From Psoroptes ovis (Eukaryota; Arthropoda; Arachnida; Sarcoptiformes; Psoroptidae), in contig PQWQ01000002.1 in NCBI GenBank assembly GCA_002943765.1, forward strand, positions 2,728,001 to 2,792,000: 64,000 nt of DNA. Direction: 5' to 3'. A program made the position numbers and the translations under genes. The notes beneath the pieces are model-generated. The model ran no database searches. It was not told where the DNA came from and worked only from the letters and a program-made list of their open reading frames with translations. Of this stretch, positions 34,681 to 48,925 are shown piece after piece (within the stretch, counting starts at the first letter, position 1; every line of letters starts with the position of its first letter).

Positions 34681-37600
34681 AATTAGATAAGAATAATTTC
34701 ATATTATTATAATAGTAAATTCATAAGTTTTCGACTGGAAAGCTGGTTTTTTCAGAATGTTTAGAGGTGACCACCAAACGCCGTTTTTCCAATCAATTCC
34801 ATTTCTCATCAATAATGATAATAATTGATTATTTATTTATTTTTTCATTTATTCATTATTTTTATTTCATATATTTTAGTGATAGAATAATAGATATTAT
34901 CATTATTATTATCATTGTTTTTTTTCCTGTATCATAATCGAATACCAAAAAAAAAAAAAAAAAAAAAACCAATGAAACACATCAATTAGATTATATTCAT
35001 TTCTATTGTACAAAAGAAAATTAAAATAAAATTAGTTGAAATTTTTTCATATTCATTTAGTTTCTTAAATCAGAGTCGATTGAAACGAAAGTCTTGAAGC
35101 AATACTCACAATACTTACAATACGGAAGAAAATAGTGATTTCGATCAGCGATTTCAAACAAATTGATTTGTTTTTGAAATTTTTATTGATTATTTCATAT
35201 TGAAAACAAAAGAAAACAATCAATTGCAAACATTCAATTCATTGCTTACCATTTTTGATTTTGATTAAAATGAAATTTCAATGATTTGATTCATCATTAA
35301 ATTATTTTTCAACAATGAACAATCAACTCAATTGTATCATTGAATGAAAAATTGTAAACAAATATTAAAATTTGATCAATTGTTTATTGCGATGGCTATT
35401 GTTGATGCATCACCATTGAACAAACGGTTCATAATGATGATATTGAAACAAGAAGCGGGCAACACTAAGACATAATGATCATTGAACAGAAACGAAACCT
35501 GGATTTCCAGATATATTTTCACTTTTAATCAACAAAAATTTCATCCAAAAAGTTGTTTGGATTTATTTATTCGAAAAAAAACATGTTTTATCCTATTTAC
35601 ACACAAAGTAAAAATAAATGAAAGAGAATCACTATTTTTTCGCTTGGATTGCATCTGTCGATCATCATGATACCACTTTATCAATGTATTATGACGGTGA
35701 ACCAGGTAGTTGCTGTAGATATTATGCAAAGACAAAGTGGCTATAATTAATCTAAGCTTAATCTATGACAAATGAACGTAAAAAGTTACACTTATCCATT
35801 ATCAAATAATTTAATCGAAAGAAAAAAATTAAAAATATCATAATTGATGATTTTGATTTTTATGCTTCGGACGAAAAAGAAAAAAATAATTTGAAAATGA
35901 TTTAAAATCATCCAGTTTTTCTCGTGGTAAGGAAATATTCATGATAAAGCGAGTAGTGTCCAAATGTGTTTGGAAATGTCTCGGGAAAATGATTTAAAGC
36001 GGAACTTCAACTCAAAAAAAATGATTAAAATTTTGTGGCCAATAATTTATCGTTTCAATTCGAAATCGTTTCGGAAATCAATATAAGACAAACGAGCGAA
36101 AACTTTAAACTGATAATCAACACAGGAAATTTCATTTTATCATCGTTTTTTCCATTTTGTTTTTGAATTTTTTCGTTCTAAGATTTGACAAACATGAGAA
36201 AATAGATTAATGATTGGTCAAAAAATTGACATGAAATGAAATTGAAAATGAATGAAAATGATCTTTGACTGTTGTTGTTGATTATGATGATGATGATGAT
36301 GATGATGATGATCATAATCGGTAAATAATGGATCGGAAAATGAAAAAAAATTAATTTTAATCGTATTTTCAATTTTGTTGTTTAATCCAAACTGATTAAA
36401 TGAAATGTTGTATGTTAAATGTTTCCGGCTAATCTGATAAATTCATTTATTTTTCGTAAAAAAAAATTTCCGAAATATTTGCTAAATTTTATAAATTACA
36501 TTTCAATTATCGATTGCAATCATTCAATCATTGAATGGACCAATAAATAATTAAAATATTTTAAGCATTCATCATGTGAAAATGTATTTCAAATAATATT
36601 ACAATCAATATTTAATACAAATATATTCGATTTGGATCAATGAATAGCGTGCTAATAATCACATATTTGATAAATTGATTTAATCTTTGGATTAAAATTC
36701 ATTTTGATTGGCTTTGGATGAATCGATCAATTGATCGATCAGTTCCTGAATCAGAGAAAAAAAATGAAAATCGGTTACTAATAATTACTATCAAGATTAT
36801 CCAGATCAAACAGGTGTTATATATTTATTTATATGGATAATATTTATATAAATTAATTAATTCGCAATCATTATTTATATTATTACGATCATTGTTATCA
36901 TCCTCATAATCATCAATAGTGATTATGATAAATATACACTCACTTTTTATCCTGTAAGATCTCATTTCATTTTCATTTTCATTGCATTTTGATCTTAAAA
37001 TAGAAAATTGAATACAAAATTTTAATTTATTCAAACATGTTGGTAAAATTGTTGAATTTGGTAAAAGGAAAATTTCTAAATTTATAAATTTCTCTTCACA
37101 TTTGAACCTATGTGATGTGAACCTACCATTCCAGTGAAGTTTTGGAGATAATCTTCATCCATTTGAAGAGTGGCCAGTTTTCTATTCAGCGAACAAAATA
37201 CCAGAAAATAAACCTAGAGCCAAGGAAAAAAATAGTAACGATAATAATTGCCAACCAAATAGATGATATAGAATAGAGACAATGAAATAATCGATGATGA
37301 TGAAGATGGTAATAATAATTATTACTATTATCATTACTATATTTGTCCAAAAAATGAATATAAGAGTATTTAGGACGATGAAACATTTATCTAAATATAT
37401 ATCTGTATGTTTCTGTAGCTTTATTACATAAATGAATACAAAATGTTTTTTATTTTCGTTGGCAAATTTGTATTTTAGCTGCAAGAAAATGAGAAAATAC
37501 CTGAAAATTGTGATTTGAAAATTTGCTTCTCAAAATTGAAATGAAATTTTCAATTTCAAAACGTTAATTTCATTCTTTATCAAATGAATTTCATTTGATT

Positions 37601-38323
37601 TTGTTTCAATTTCAATTTCTTTTCAATCTCTCGTATCGGTTTTCTACATTTAACTTGAAGATCGGAAATTTTTTTCCTTCCTCTTATTCTCATTTAGATA
37701 TTAAATTAACTATACATCAATTCGATTAATTTGTTCGTTTAGAAAATGAAAATTTTGAAATTTTGTTGACTATAAAAATTTACATCATTCCAAATTTCCA
37801 AAGCTCATTAGTATTTGTTTGTGTTCATGTATGTTTCTGTGTGTGTTTGTGTGTGTAAATGTGTTCATGTGAATTGAACGACCAAAAAGACTGATTTAGA
37901 AAAAATTATCATCAATTTGTGATTGTCCACCACCGAATCATCATCGTGAAAATTATCGAAATTATTTATTTGATTAGAAATTAATTGATTCGGTTCGAAT
38001 TTTCATTTCATTTTGATCAACGATTCAACATAATAATTTATAATTGAATGTCTGTTGTCTAATTCAAATTTGAAAAAAATATTTAAATTTTCATAATTAC
38101 AATGAATGTAAGTTTTGATAAGTTTGATGAAAACTGAAAAAAATTTTTCTGATATTCATTTTTTCTAATTAAAATAATGATACTTATGATGATAATGCTC
38201 TGATTTTTTTCCGACTATTTTCCATTGTTTGGCTGAATAAAATCATTTCTCGAAATGAATGAATGAATAAATCAATCGTTGAACATGGTGTAGCCATTAA
38301 AAAATCATACATTATGGCCATCG
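34681..38323. other. Spacer between the two paralogous secreted-protein genes
   Basis: An AATAAA at 35025-35030 probably ends the upstream transcript; a 22-base A run lies at 34947-34968. The rest is AT-rich with ATG repeats (36284-36312). A strong donor (GAAT|GTAAGT) at 38107/38108 and TATAAAAA at 37771 hint at an upstream 5' UTR exon of the next gene, not proven. No other gene was seen. Confidence 0.5.
35025..35030 (+). terminator. Polyadenylation signal AATAAA
   Basis: It lies 345 bases after the stop of the 450-aa Gly/Pro-rich gene, in the right orientation. Other AT-rich variants exist, so the choice is tentative. Confidence 0.35.
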
Positions 38324-39507
38324 ATGATGGCTATCATATTTTTAGTATATATTTGTTGTCATACATCATCAGTCAATGCTCGAAGCTATTATCCACCATC
38401 CAAATATGAACATAATCAACAAAGTCGTATAAAATTAAATTTAGGTCTTCATGGTACGAAATACTTATTCATTTATGAATGTTTCATTTTTAATTTTTTT
38501 CTTTTCGAAATGAAATAATTTATTTTTAATTTTTCTATTTTTTCCAAAATAAAGTGCCGCCAATCATTCTTAAACTTCCTCGAATGGAAGTGCCTCAATT
38601 GGTGATCGGTGCAAATATAATTAAAAATCCTAAAGGTATTTAAAGATTTTCTTTATTTACACAATTCATAGAAATATTTGCAATATTTAAAATGGAAAAA
38701 TATTTTCTTTCAAATGAATAAATAGCTAAACCATTGGTTTTGAACATGCCACCACCACCAAGTATATCGTTTGGTGATACAGGTGGATACGGAGGCCACG
38801 GTGGTAGCTATGGCGGAAGCTATCAATATGCTGCATCCGGCTCAACTCCAACCGAAAGTTTAAAAGCATCACCAAGTGAATATGGTTTAGATTTGAAAGC
38901 ATTTAGCAGTGATCATTATCAAAATATGATGCATCCATCAGCAGCTCCACCACAACAAGCTCAAATGGTGCCACCACCACCACCATATCCACAATATCCA
39001 TATCAAAATCCTGCCATGATGCCACCACCTCCACCACAACAAATGCCATATGCTCAACAATCTGAACAACCAGAATATGCAATGCCACCAATGATGCCTC
39101 CACACATGATGCCACCGCCACCACCACCATCGATGGTTAACCCAATGCAACCATATCCGCAGCCATATTATGGATCATTGGATGCTGTGCCAAGTTTTCC
39201 GCAAGAACGAATGGGTTTTGTTCCACCATCTGAATCCGGTATGATGGCTATGGCTTCAACACAATCACAACAAATGATCCCACCACCATCAGAATTTAAA
39301 GCACCATTTCAACTGTTAAAAAATCCAGGATCAAAAGATTTTAAATTACGCTTGAAACCGAATGCAGAAATTTTTGATAGTGAGCAGCTATATGCTGGTT
39401 TAAATGATGATCTTCAAAATGAAAATGATCAATTAAATGAAGATTATAGTAAAGACTATAATGCAGCACCAAAAATTACGATGCCAAAATATCAACATCG
39501 AAATTAA
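38324..39507 (+). CDS. Secreted Pro/Met-rich paralog, 330 aa, 3 exons
   Basis: Exons: 38324-38453, 38555-38635, 38726-39507; phases agree. A signal peptide (about 1-19, ending SSVNA) precedes a short Tyr/Pro segment and the core shared with the 450-aa gene: LNLGLH-VPPIILKLPRMEVPQ, a linker, then AKPLVLNMPPPP, ISFGD and GGYGG. A Pro/Met/Gln-rich middle follows (runs such as MMPPPPPQQMPYAQQ), then a charged, non-repetitive C-terminus (FKLRLKPNAEIFDSEQLYAGL...) that the paralog lacks. It has two introns fewer than the paralog. Function is unknown. The in-frame double ATG at 38324/38327 gives the hydrophobic leader; the ATG at 38314 is in another, closed frame. Confidence 0.85.
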
Positions 39508-41776
39508 AAGTTGATAATCGAATCAAATCGAAAATAAATAAATGAATTTGAAAAATTCAACAACAAAGAAAAAAATTTCACATTTTCATTCAAAATAATC
39601 TCATTCATATTTCATGATTTTTCTTCAAATAATAATTTAACGAATAATTAGAAGAATAAGGTGCCAATATTTGTTTCAATTATTGAACATACTTGTTCTT
39701 TTTTTCTCTTAATCTCTCTCAACAATTAACCCTTTTTAACAAATACATATTTAAATAATGAGAAAAAATTAGTCATAGACCAAAGATTTTTTTTAGTATA
39801 AGAAACTTTTGTATTTGTCAAAAGAATAAAAAAAATTGAATTAAAATAATTTTTTTAAATTTTTGAATTCTTTGAATGTTTCGATTAATTAGATCCCAAT
39901 TAAATACACATCCGGCGATCGATCAGTCAAGGAATTTATTCAAAGAAAAATAAATTCAAACAAATCGTGCTCACTTTATTTTGTAACCGATGAATCAAAT
40001 AAGTTTATTAACCTCATTAAAAAATATTTATTAACAGCCAAACGAACAAACGAAGAAGAAAAAATTGTAAAGATATTTATTTAATTATTAATCATCAATT
40101 CAATCAATGAAATTGTTTTTTTAAAGAAAAAAATATAATCAAAATCATAATAATAATTAATTGAATCATTCAACTGTATATATTCAAATTAAAGGGGTGT
40201 TATGGGGTTGGAGGTGTTTTGTTTATGCAGTGTTGTATATGTGATGAATATGTTCAAATGTCTCTTCGCTCGGTGTGTGTGTACAAAGTTTAGGTGTATG
40301 TATGGATGGTATAAGTATATCATTGGTGATGATTTCAATGAATGAATGAAATGTGTAAAAATATTTCAAACTCACTTTCTCCAATCTCTCTCTTTGTCTT
40401 AATTAATCATGATAATAATTATAATCTTAATGATGATGATAATAATAATTAGTGAAACAATTTAAAAGATTTTTTTTTGTTTTGTTCTTTGTCTTTCTTT
40501 TTTAGGTGAATGCTTAAATTGTGAATATTCAAATATTTATTTGAATAAGGTAAAGCAACATAAGGTATCGGTGATTAGGTGTGAATGTTTACAAATTAAT
40601 AAATTTCTAAGAAAAATGTGAAATAAATTTTTGATATTTATAATTTTTGATTTAAACTTATCCAGAAATGGATCAAATCATATCGATATTCGAAGCTTTA
40701 TTCGAATGAATTCGGTATTTGCATTCATCCGGATTCTGTGATTATTTGGGTAATGAACGACAAATGATTGATATCCAAGTTAACGGATGTGAATTTGCAC
40801 TTGTGTAAAAGGGGGAAAAACTATTCGTTGCAAAGAAAAACAAAGTTAAATACAAACACCTACACACTTAGACACGCCATAACATGCAAAAAAATTTACA
40901 ATTAAAAGAATTATTAAATTATGGGAAGAAAATTTCGGTACAAAAATGTACGTGTTGACTGTGTAAAATTCATGTAAATGTTGAATGTATACAGGGTTCA
41001 TAATAACAAAAAGAAAAAAACAAAATACAATTAATTTTATTGTAAATATGTGTGTTCTAAATTGAAATTGTGGGTCGGTGTGTGTTCGCTTGCTTGCAAT
41101 GTTTGAATGAATGACTAAAAAATATATATAAAGATGGCTGAAAATATGCAAAGTATTGTTTGTTTCAATATTATTATCAAGAGATGATATAAATCAATTG
41201 TTTTTGATTAATAATTGTGACAAACACTTGTGACAAGGAATATTCAGAGGATAAAGATTAATGATTTTAAAAAAATTAATAACAAAATCATTTCGATTAT
41301 TAGAAAATAATCATTGTTGTTGATACAACCGACAAATATGATATTAACAATAATAATGATATTCATTGGTATAAATTGTTTGTTAGTTTTTTCTGCTCTT
41401 TAAGAGATATGAAAAATTTTAAAGAAAATTTTCAAATTGAAACGACCGAACTGAATTACGTTTTCAATGGAAGTGTTTGTGTGTGTATGTGTTTGTATGA
41501 ATGTTAGCTATTATCGCGTAAATTTAGTAATTATATCACCGAATATTTTAATTAAAAATTGTTGTAAATTGTCTGCGTTCATATACAATTAAATTTTTGT
41601 GTTCATTTATGATTAATTATTTATTGTATTCGAAATGTAATGCGATTAATGACCAAAATTATCACGTTATTAAAAATTAATATAAAAATGATTGAATCGA
41701 TTAATTAATAAATTAAATTTTTGATAACCTGATTGTGTATGCGGGTATGGGTGTGTGTACAATGTATTTTATTGAT
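39508..41776. other. Spacer between convergent genes
   Basis: This 2.3-kb stretch lies between the 3' ends of the 330-aa secreted protein (plus) and USP10 (minus). AATAAA at 39533-39538 may end the former; an AATAAA on the minus strand at 41768-41773, just past the stop, may end the latter. Short GT-rich patches occur near 40275 and 41470. No gene is supported; a 101-codon minus frame at 40846-41151 lacks coding character. Confidence 0.55.
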
Positions 41777-44700
41777 TCAATATTGTTGACGAGAAATGGA
41801 ACTAAATTTATTGTTTGCCAACATCAAATCTTGATTTCTACTGTTATTATTATCATTATGATAATTGTTATTGTTATGATGATGATAATGATTATGATAA
41901 AAATCATTATTATTGATTGATCGTTTTGAATTGTTTAATTGTTGGGAGCTACTATTACCGTTATTACTGTTAACATTATTATTGGCCATCATTGTGGATA
42001 ATGTCGATGAAGATGATGATGATGAATTATTGCTATGCAGAGTATCATAACGGCGATAAAAAAGTAAATAAGGCACCAAATTGCCTTCACGTTCATTGCC
42101 AGTGAGTACTTTTGATAGTGAGATCACTTTTATAGTCGAATCATCACAGCGCAGCCATTGATTCAGACCAAGATGATAAACATCAGTTATATAATGGCCA
42201 TTTATGACTTCGGTGCCGTTATGATATACCACTGAGAGGAAAATAGATTTTATAGATAATGATTCAACCAGTAAATTTATAACATACCTGCCAATAATTT
42301 ATACCGCCGACAACGATTATCGACTTTACCTGACACGCATTCGCGTGGAATTTCAAAATTTTCCGAAAAATCGATTGTTTTTAATAATTTTTTGCTGGCA
42401 CCAGTTTCGATTTCATAATCAAATAATTTCAAATGCAATATCAAGATTGGAGGAAGATTTTCTAAAAACATTTGGCTATTTGCGTCGACAATTTGCTTGG
42501 TCTTCGAACAAGTATATCCATGTATTATTTCAGATTTTGTTTGCCAACGAATCGCGTCTTCCAATGATTTGATTGCTGCCGGCTAATCCATACAATGAAA
42601 ATTTACTATAATTTACCAAAAAAACGCATGAAACTAAATACCTTTATGTCTAATTGAAGAGTGAAAAATGGCTGTCTATTACCAGAACTAGATTGATTCA
42701 CTGTTCGAACATCCAAAGTTGTACCACCAAATATTTCTGTGATTGACGTGGTGAATGTTTTGGCCTATTGGGAGAAAAGACAAAAATAACATTAAAATTT
42801 TAAGAATTGTGAAATCGAATCACTCACAGATCTAGTCGGTAATGATTTATGTTTGGTGGTACCAACTTCATGCCACATATCATCCGAAGAATTATGTCCT
42901 GCATCATCTTCATTATCATCTGCATATTGATTAATGCCAAATTGATCATCGATCATTTGATTACTTGATTTGTGATCATCATATCCATTTGTCTTTTCGG
43001 CTTTCTTTTCACTTGTTTCTTCTTCCAAGAATTTTGATAAGGAAATCATTTCTTCATTCAAACCATTCAGCACGGATGACAAAAATTCTTCGGCATCCTC
43101 TTGATGACCACGTTGAGCATCATTTTTGATCATACCACAATGTTTCAATGTGTCATAAATGAATATTGGTTCAAAAGGATCATTATTGAGCAATTCTTCA
43201 AGATATGAATTTCCTACTGTTTTCATTTGACGTTTATAATCAGTAGGCAAAAATTTTACAAAATATCGTGCACTATAATTTTTGAAAAAAAAAGATTAAA
43301 ATTCATTTGATTTAAATTAAAATGAAAAATAATTACAAATTATCAATTATCGGTGTTGATGTGGATTGACGAAACAGTCCAGAAGTTTCCGAGATTTCAC
43401 GCATCAAATTATAGAATGGAGGGCACGCTAATAATGCTTGTAGAGTCTGTTTAAACCAAGACCAAAAAACAAATTCAATTAAAATTAAAATTATTGAATT
43501 AATCACTCACAGCATTAACATAACACCAATTTCCTCGATTTATCAATCCACGAGGCATAATTGTCGGAAGCGAATGTTTCAGATGTATATTATCGCGTAA
43601 TCTTTTGGCTAGTCTAAAAGCAATCGGATCAGCTTTCATGGGTACAACAGTTATATTTTTATAATCATCAACAATAGTAGATGATCGCCCACCATACCGA
43701 CGATTATGGTGACTTTTAGCAATCACATTCAGTTCAGGGAAATCACCATTTGATTGAGAATTATGTAATTTTGTTTCGTTCACATTTGAAGCAGAATTAT
43801 TGTCACTCATCACAAGTGATTTTGATTCTTCATTATTTTTATTATTATTATTATTAATTGAACAACTAATTTGATTATCAATATTGTTCATACCAGTGGC
43901 TACGCTGGTTGGAAAAAGTCTGGAAGCCCAAGTGGTGGGTTTATCAGTTTGTCTATCATTAGTTATTGGCGATCCATTAATTATTGTTGACTCACTAGTA
44001 TTAGTGTTATCTACTTGCACATCATCATTAGTTGAATTTGTGTTTTCACAATCGTGTTCGTTTGACTTGGTTGCATCATCTTTTGAAGATGGATCAGAGA
44101 TATTTAAATAAAGTTTTAGGTAATCTGAAGCTTGTTTGACATCAGTAGCTTCGGTAGTTGGCTCTGCTTGAGGGACATCTGAATCATTTGCTTCATTTTG
44201 AAAATTTTTATCTTGATCAGCTGACTGTGAAGGCACGTTTTGTTCAATGGTCGAGATTTTGTCATCTGGTAGATGATTTTTCATATTTGTAGGGGACTGA
44301 TGCTCTTGATTATTTGATGATGAAACATTGGTCGGATTTTCTGGAACGGTTGAACTTTCATGACCAATGTTCGTATTCTGATGTGAAGCTGTAGAAGTTG
44401 AAGAAACTGATGAGGCAGACATCGATGATGATGCAGTACTAATAGCTGCTGATGAATATGGAGCTGGTATTACGGGTGGCTGATTAGACGAAGTTAATGG
44501 TATATTGTTTGTGGTGATAGAAGACGATGTATTGATGAGATGAGCAGCTGGTGGAATCGGTGATATATGTGTTGTTTGTGGCGGTTGCATAGATGGTGGA
44601 TATTGTAAATATGATTCTGGTGTGACATAATAGAATGGATGAGTGAAAGGCGGGTATGTCAAGGCATGTTGAAAGGCAAAAGGATTGGCGTATGGACTTA

Positions 44701-45875
44701 GGTGATGCGCAGGCAGAGTGACAGTTGCTGTTGAACTACCGTTCGAAATTATTGCCTGATCATTGATATTGCCGCCACTTTGATCACCTGCAACCGATGC
44801 ATTCTTAAGACGCGGATGTTGAGTGGCATCAATCATTGGCCGGCTTGCCTATGAAAAAAAAAGATTTTTAGTATAGATTTAATAAATAATCAAAATGAAT
44901 GTATCAATTACATCGGAATACTGAGGAGATGTCACATAAGAGTTTCGAATATCACAGATAGATGGATTAGAAGGACTCTTTGAATTTTTATTGTTATTAG
45001 ACGACGAATGCACAACAATATTCTGAATGGGCATTCGCTGATGTTGATTGACTGATGCGGCCGCTGCGTTTGGATGAACTGTTGCTGCACCAAGAGGTAA
45101 AGCATGTATTGTATATGGATGATTTGGTGGCGGATGATAATATGCTGGAGGTGCAGCTCCAAATATATATGGATGCGGTGGATGTCCATGAGCGGCTGAT
45201 TGTGCAGCTATGTTGGCCACCAAAACTGATGAATTTGGTTGGTCGTGATGATTTGATGATGATGTTGTTCCTGACGTTCGCTGTGAAGACGTTGTTTCCC
45301 ATTCGTTATTATGATTTGCATGGTGATTAATGAAACGAGTTTGTTGCGGATGATGAGTATGATGATGATTATTTGTATTATGATGATGATGTTGTTGATG
45401 ATAATTGTTATGATGATGATGATGAATATGATGCGAATTATCTAATGAATTATTATTATGATGTGGTTGTTGGTGTTGAGAATAGTTTTGATGATGTTGT
45501 TGATGTTGATAATGATTAGTTTGGTTCGTTATAGCTAATGGTGTTGCAGATGTTGTCGTTGCGATAGTCGTAGCTGTTGGTGATAATGTTGAATTTTGGC
45601 TAGACGGTGTTGTAAGTGAGACTGATGGTGGTGGCGAATGTATATCGCCATTCAATAGATATGAGTGTTGATTCGGTACTTTTGTTTGATCATTATTAAA
45701 TCTGCCAATATTATAATTCAGTAAAAACTGTAATATAATGGAAAAAATTAGTATTTTCGACAGAGAATTCAATAAAAAAATATAAAAATACCTCAACACC
45801 ATATGATTCATGTTTTATTATGTCCAACGTTTCAGCTTCTTCATTACTAATACCAGTGGAATCAAAAAATTCCAT
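41777..45875 (-). CDS. USP10: Ubiquitin-specific protease USP10 homolog, 1221 aa, 8 exons
   Basis: Exons: 45875-45792, 45727-44912, 44848-43511, 43446-43337, 43272-42828, 42764-42642, 42582-42288, 42231-41777; phases agree. The catalytic domain starts near 733: PRGLINRGNWCYVNA (Cys742), then QEDAEEFL, the USP10-typical DDMWHEVG, LENLPPILILHLKLFDYE, and VINGHYITDVYH (His1083) with LRCDD (Asp1100/1101). It is thus a complete cysteine protease that should remove ubiquitin from cytosolic substrates. About 730 residues precede it (human USP10 has roughly 400), made of His/Asn/Gln-rich, Ser/Thr-rich and Pro-rich sequence; a Ser/Asn/His-rich tail of about 100 residues follows. The human N-terminal FGDF motif (G3BP binding) is not evident; the start reads MEFFDSTGIS. 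Splitting the Cys and His boxes over several exons is normal. Confidence 0.93.
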
Positions 45876-47116
45876 GATTTATAATCTGTTTTTGTTTCTT
45901 ATCAGACAAAAAAATTCAATTTCAATTTGAATCCTGTTGTGAATGGGATAAATGATGAAATCAATTTCTAATTGTTAATTTATTCATTTAAATTGTTCGG
46001 ATAAACGATCAATCAATTGTGTACAAAAATAACACGCCTGAAACACATGATTATTTAATATTGAATGAATTCAATATAAATTAAAATATCAATTTTTAAC
46101 TAATGGTATTGATTTTATTTGAGTATATTTCAATCATCATACGCAAATCCACAATTAAATGAAATTTTACTATTTTTGAAAAATAAATATTATTTCCAGA
46201 AAAACTCTTGATGATTCAAACAATTTGTTGCTCTTGTTTTATTTTCCAAGTAAAATCAATGCAAAACTCATACGATAGACGGTGTGCTACCTAAATACTT
46301 ATCACACCATTAATAGTTACACACACACAAAACATACACACCATTTATACATCCATTCATTCAACATGCAGATATATTTTTGCCGTCGTCGTCGGCTAGA
46401 GAAACTAATATCGGCGTGTATGTATCAACGCGGCCACGAAGAGTGTAAATAATAATTTTTGCATTCATTTTTCAATTCACATTTTTCATTATTTTCGGAG
46501 AGAGTGCGCTTTACATTTTACTGCACTAAATTTAATTAATTTTTTCTATGGAAAATCTCATGCATATTTAAAGCCAAATTCAATATAATAATATGATGGA
46601 AATATGCATGCTTTCATATCATGTAAGACTAAATGATCATCCATAATCATCAAAAATAAATGATATAATTGTTCATTTTAAAACGATGCACTTATATACA
46701 CATGCTTAAATATGAGTAGAATATTTTAAATATATGGTGGTAATAGATGTCACGGGCTATCATCATCATCATCATAATGTTTAAAAAACTTATAGACCAT
46801 ATGCAACATGCTGTTTATTCGATAAAGAATAAAATTGAAGCATTCGCATCAAGGGAAATGACTAAATGATGATGATCAGTGAGTGACATTATAAAAAATT
46901 TCATCTCAAAAATCCGATTGATACTTTACAGAATCAATTTATTGGCTTAATTCTAGATTTACATTAAACTATTGTGACTGGTTAATCGAAGTGATTACAT
47001 TTAGGCGACTTATTTTGTGCTATGTTTGGCACCATTATTCAATACAATAAGATGGTAAATATGAGGACTTACATACCTTTTTTTGATTAAATGGAAATTA
47101 CAATGATTTTTTGACT

Positions 47117-47157
<41 letters not shown>

Positions 47158-48925
47158 ATAATAATCAACTCAATAAGGAATTTCAGAAAAACATCTTTGA
47201 AAAATTATAGATGAACATAATATATAACAGAATAAACAAACACATCAAAAAATGGGAATTCTGTATGAAAAATTAGGAAAATTATTCAAAGATTGTACCA
47301 AATCAATTTAAAATACTTACAAATGAAACTTGTAAAAATTTAAATATATTTTTGCCTTAAAAACAATAACGAATCAATAAACATATGGATAAAGATGAAA
47401 ATTTGAAAAAAATATTTTACATGATGAAATATGATTAAGATATATTGAAATTAAAATTTGATATGAAACAATTTGGATTTAGATTTGAACGGAGAAAAAG
47501 TTTATCGGTTTTTTCATGACAAAATACAGATGAAATTAATTTGAAACACACACCTTGAAAATGATTCAATTTGTTCACAGCATACAAATCAATGGTTTTT
47601 GATTATATTTTAAATGTAGGTGTTTAGATGATGATGCTTACTATAAGAAATGTAATTAAATTTCTAGTTATAAAACAAACAAAATAAATAACGATTACTT
47701 TATAATTTAGAAATATATCAATGAAATACACATATAGAAAAACTTGGTATATCACAAGAAAAAAGCAATAATAATAATAATTGAATTAATCAAATCAATA
47801 AAACCGAATATAAGAAATGTTGGATATTTTGGTTCACATTCAACAGTCTAAGATTTAATTTGAAAATTTTTTTTCATTAACGTAAGACTATGAACAATAA
47901 ATCTCAAAACAATTGTGATATGCTTGCTTTAATAATGAACTATCTTGAATAATTTAATCAAAACAAAACACACACACTTTACACAAACTTTATTCATTCA
48001 TTTATTTCATTTTCTTAGTTCAAGATGATAATGGAGAAGGTTTCAAACTTCACAATTTTAAAATTTTACCATTTAATGATTTTAAATTTCGATTTGAAAT
48101 AAATTCAATTACAATTTCAGATTAACCAAAAAATAACGAAAAAACAATTCGAAAATGCTCACTCATTCAACATCAAAAGAAAAACATTAAAAAATGTTGA
48201 AAATGCATACATGGCTCAAATTTTGCTGTATCAAAATAGAAAAGTGCTGCACACAAAGGACGTTTTGAAATTTTTTTTTCGCAATTTCGCTTTGACGTTG
48301 TGGACACACTGAATTGTGGCTGTACATTTTACAAAAATACTTTATTTAATTGTGATGCATCATAGAAATATTTGGTTTGTTTGTTTGTTTGTTTTTAAGA
48401 GAGTGAAAGTTAAATGATAATAATAGTGATGCATTGTCAGTGTTATTGTAAGTTGTGCCTAAGGAGGAAACCGACGACGCCGCTTATCGTATTTTTTATG
48501 TTTAGTTTATTTTGAGAAAAGAGCAAAACAAACAACAAAATCCCCTATGCGGATAGGCAATAATTTTAGGGTAGAAGCATTAGCAGAAATTTTTTCGTTG
48601 CTGAACAGAGTTTATACGTTTAAAAGTTTTTGTCAAGTGTAAATTTGGCACATTTTTTTCCCTCCTTAATTTCATTTTTGAAAATCTGAATATCAATCAT
48701 CTCTCACAATCGATGGCAAATTGGGACTTGAAAAAATTGCTCAATTTATTCAACCAATTATTGTGATCAACACGTTGAAAATTCATTGAAATTAGAGAAA
48801 TTAACGGCTAAAATATTTTAGATATTTTTAGATTTTAGAAGATATTTGATTTGTGAATCATCCAATTTTTCATATTAATTAATAAAATACAATCAATTTT
48901 CCAATAACTTTTACATTTGATAAAG
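45876..48925. other. Intergenic region between divergent genes
   Basis: About 3 kb separate USP10 (minus) and the small gene at 48926 (plus). It should hold both promoters. A GC-richer patch at 46380-46440 may belong to the USP10 promoter or a 5' UTR exon, and one at 48440-48490 to the other gene. It contains a 38-base T run (47119-47156). No gene was recognised. Confidence 0.5.
47119..47156. repeat. 38-base T run
   Basis: An uninterrupted T homopolymer, the longest in the window. No retroposed sequence is recognised beside it. Confidence 0.85.

Noticed and set aside
34947..34968. A run after the Gly/Pro gene as evidence of retroposition
   Set aside because: The gene has introns and no target duplication surrounds it. 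The A run is simple sequence in the 3' region.
37983..38002. GGTTCGAATTTT as a tRNA B box
   Set aside because: No A box, acceptor stem or anticodon arm can be drawn around it.
40846..41151. 101-codon minus frame
   Set aside because: Low complexity (His/Ile/Phe), no conserved motif, and it lies in the AT-rich spacer between two convergent genes.
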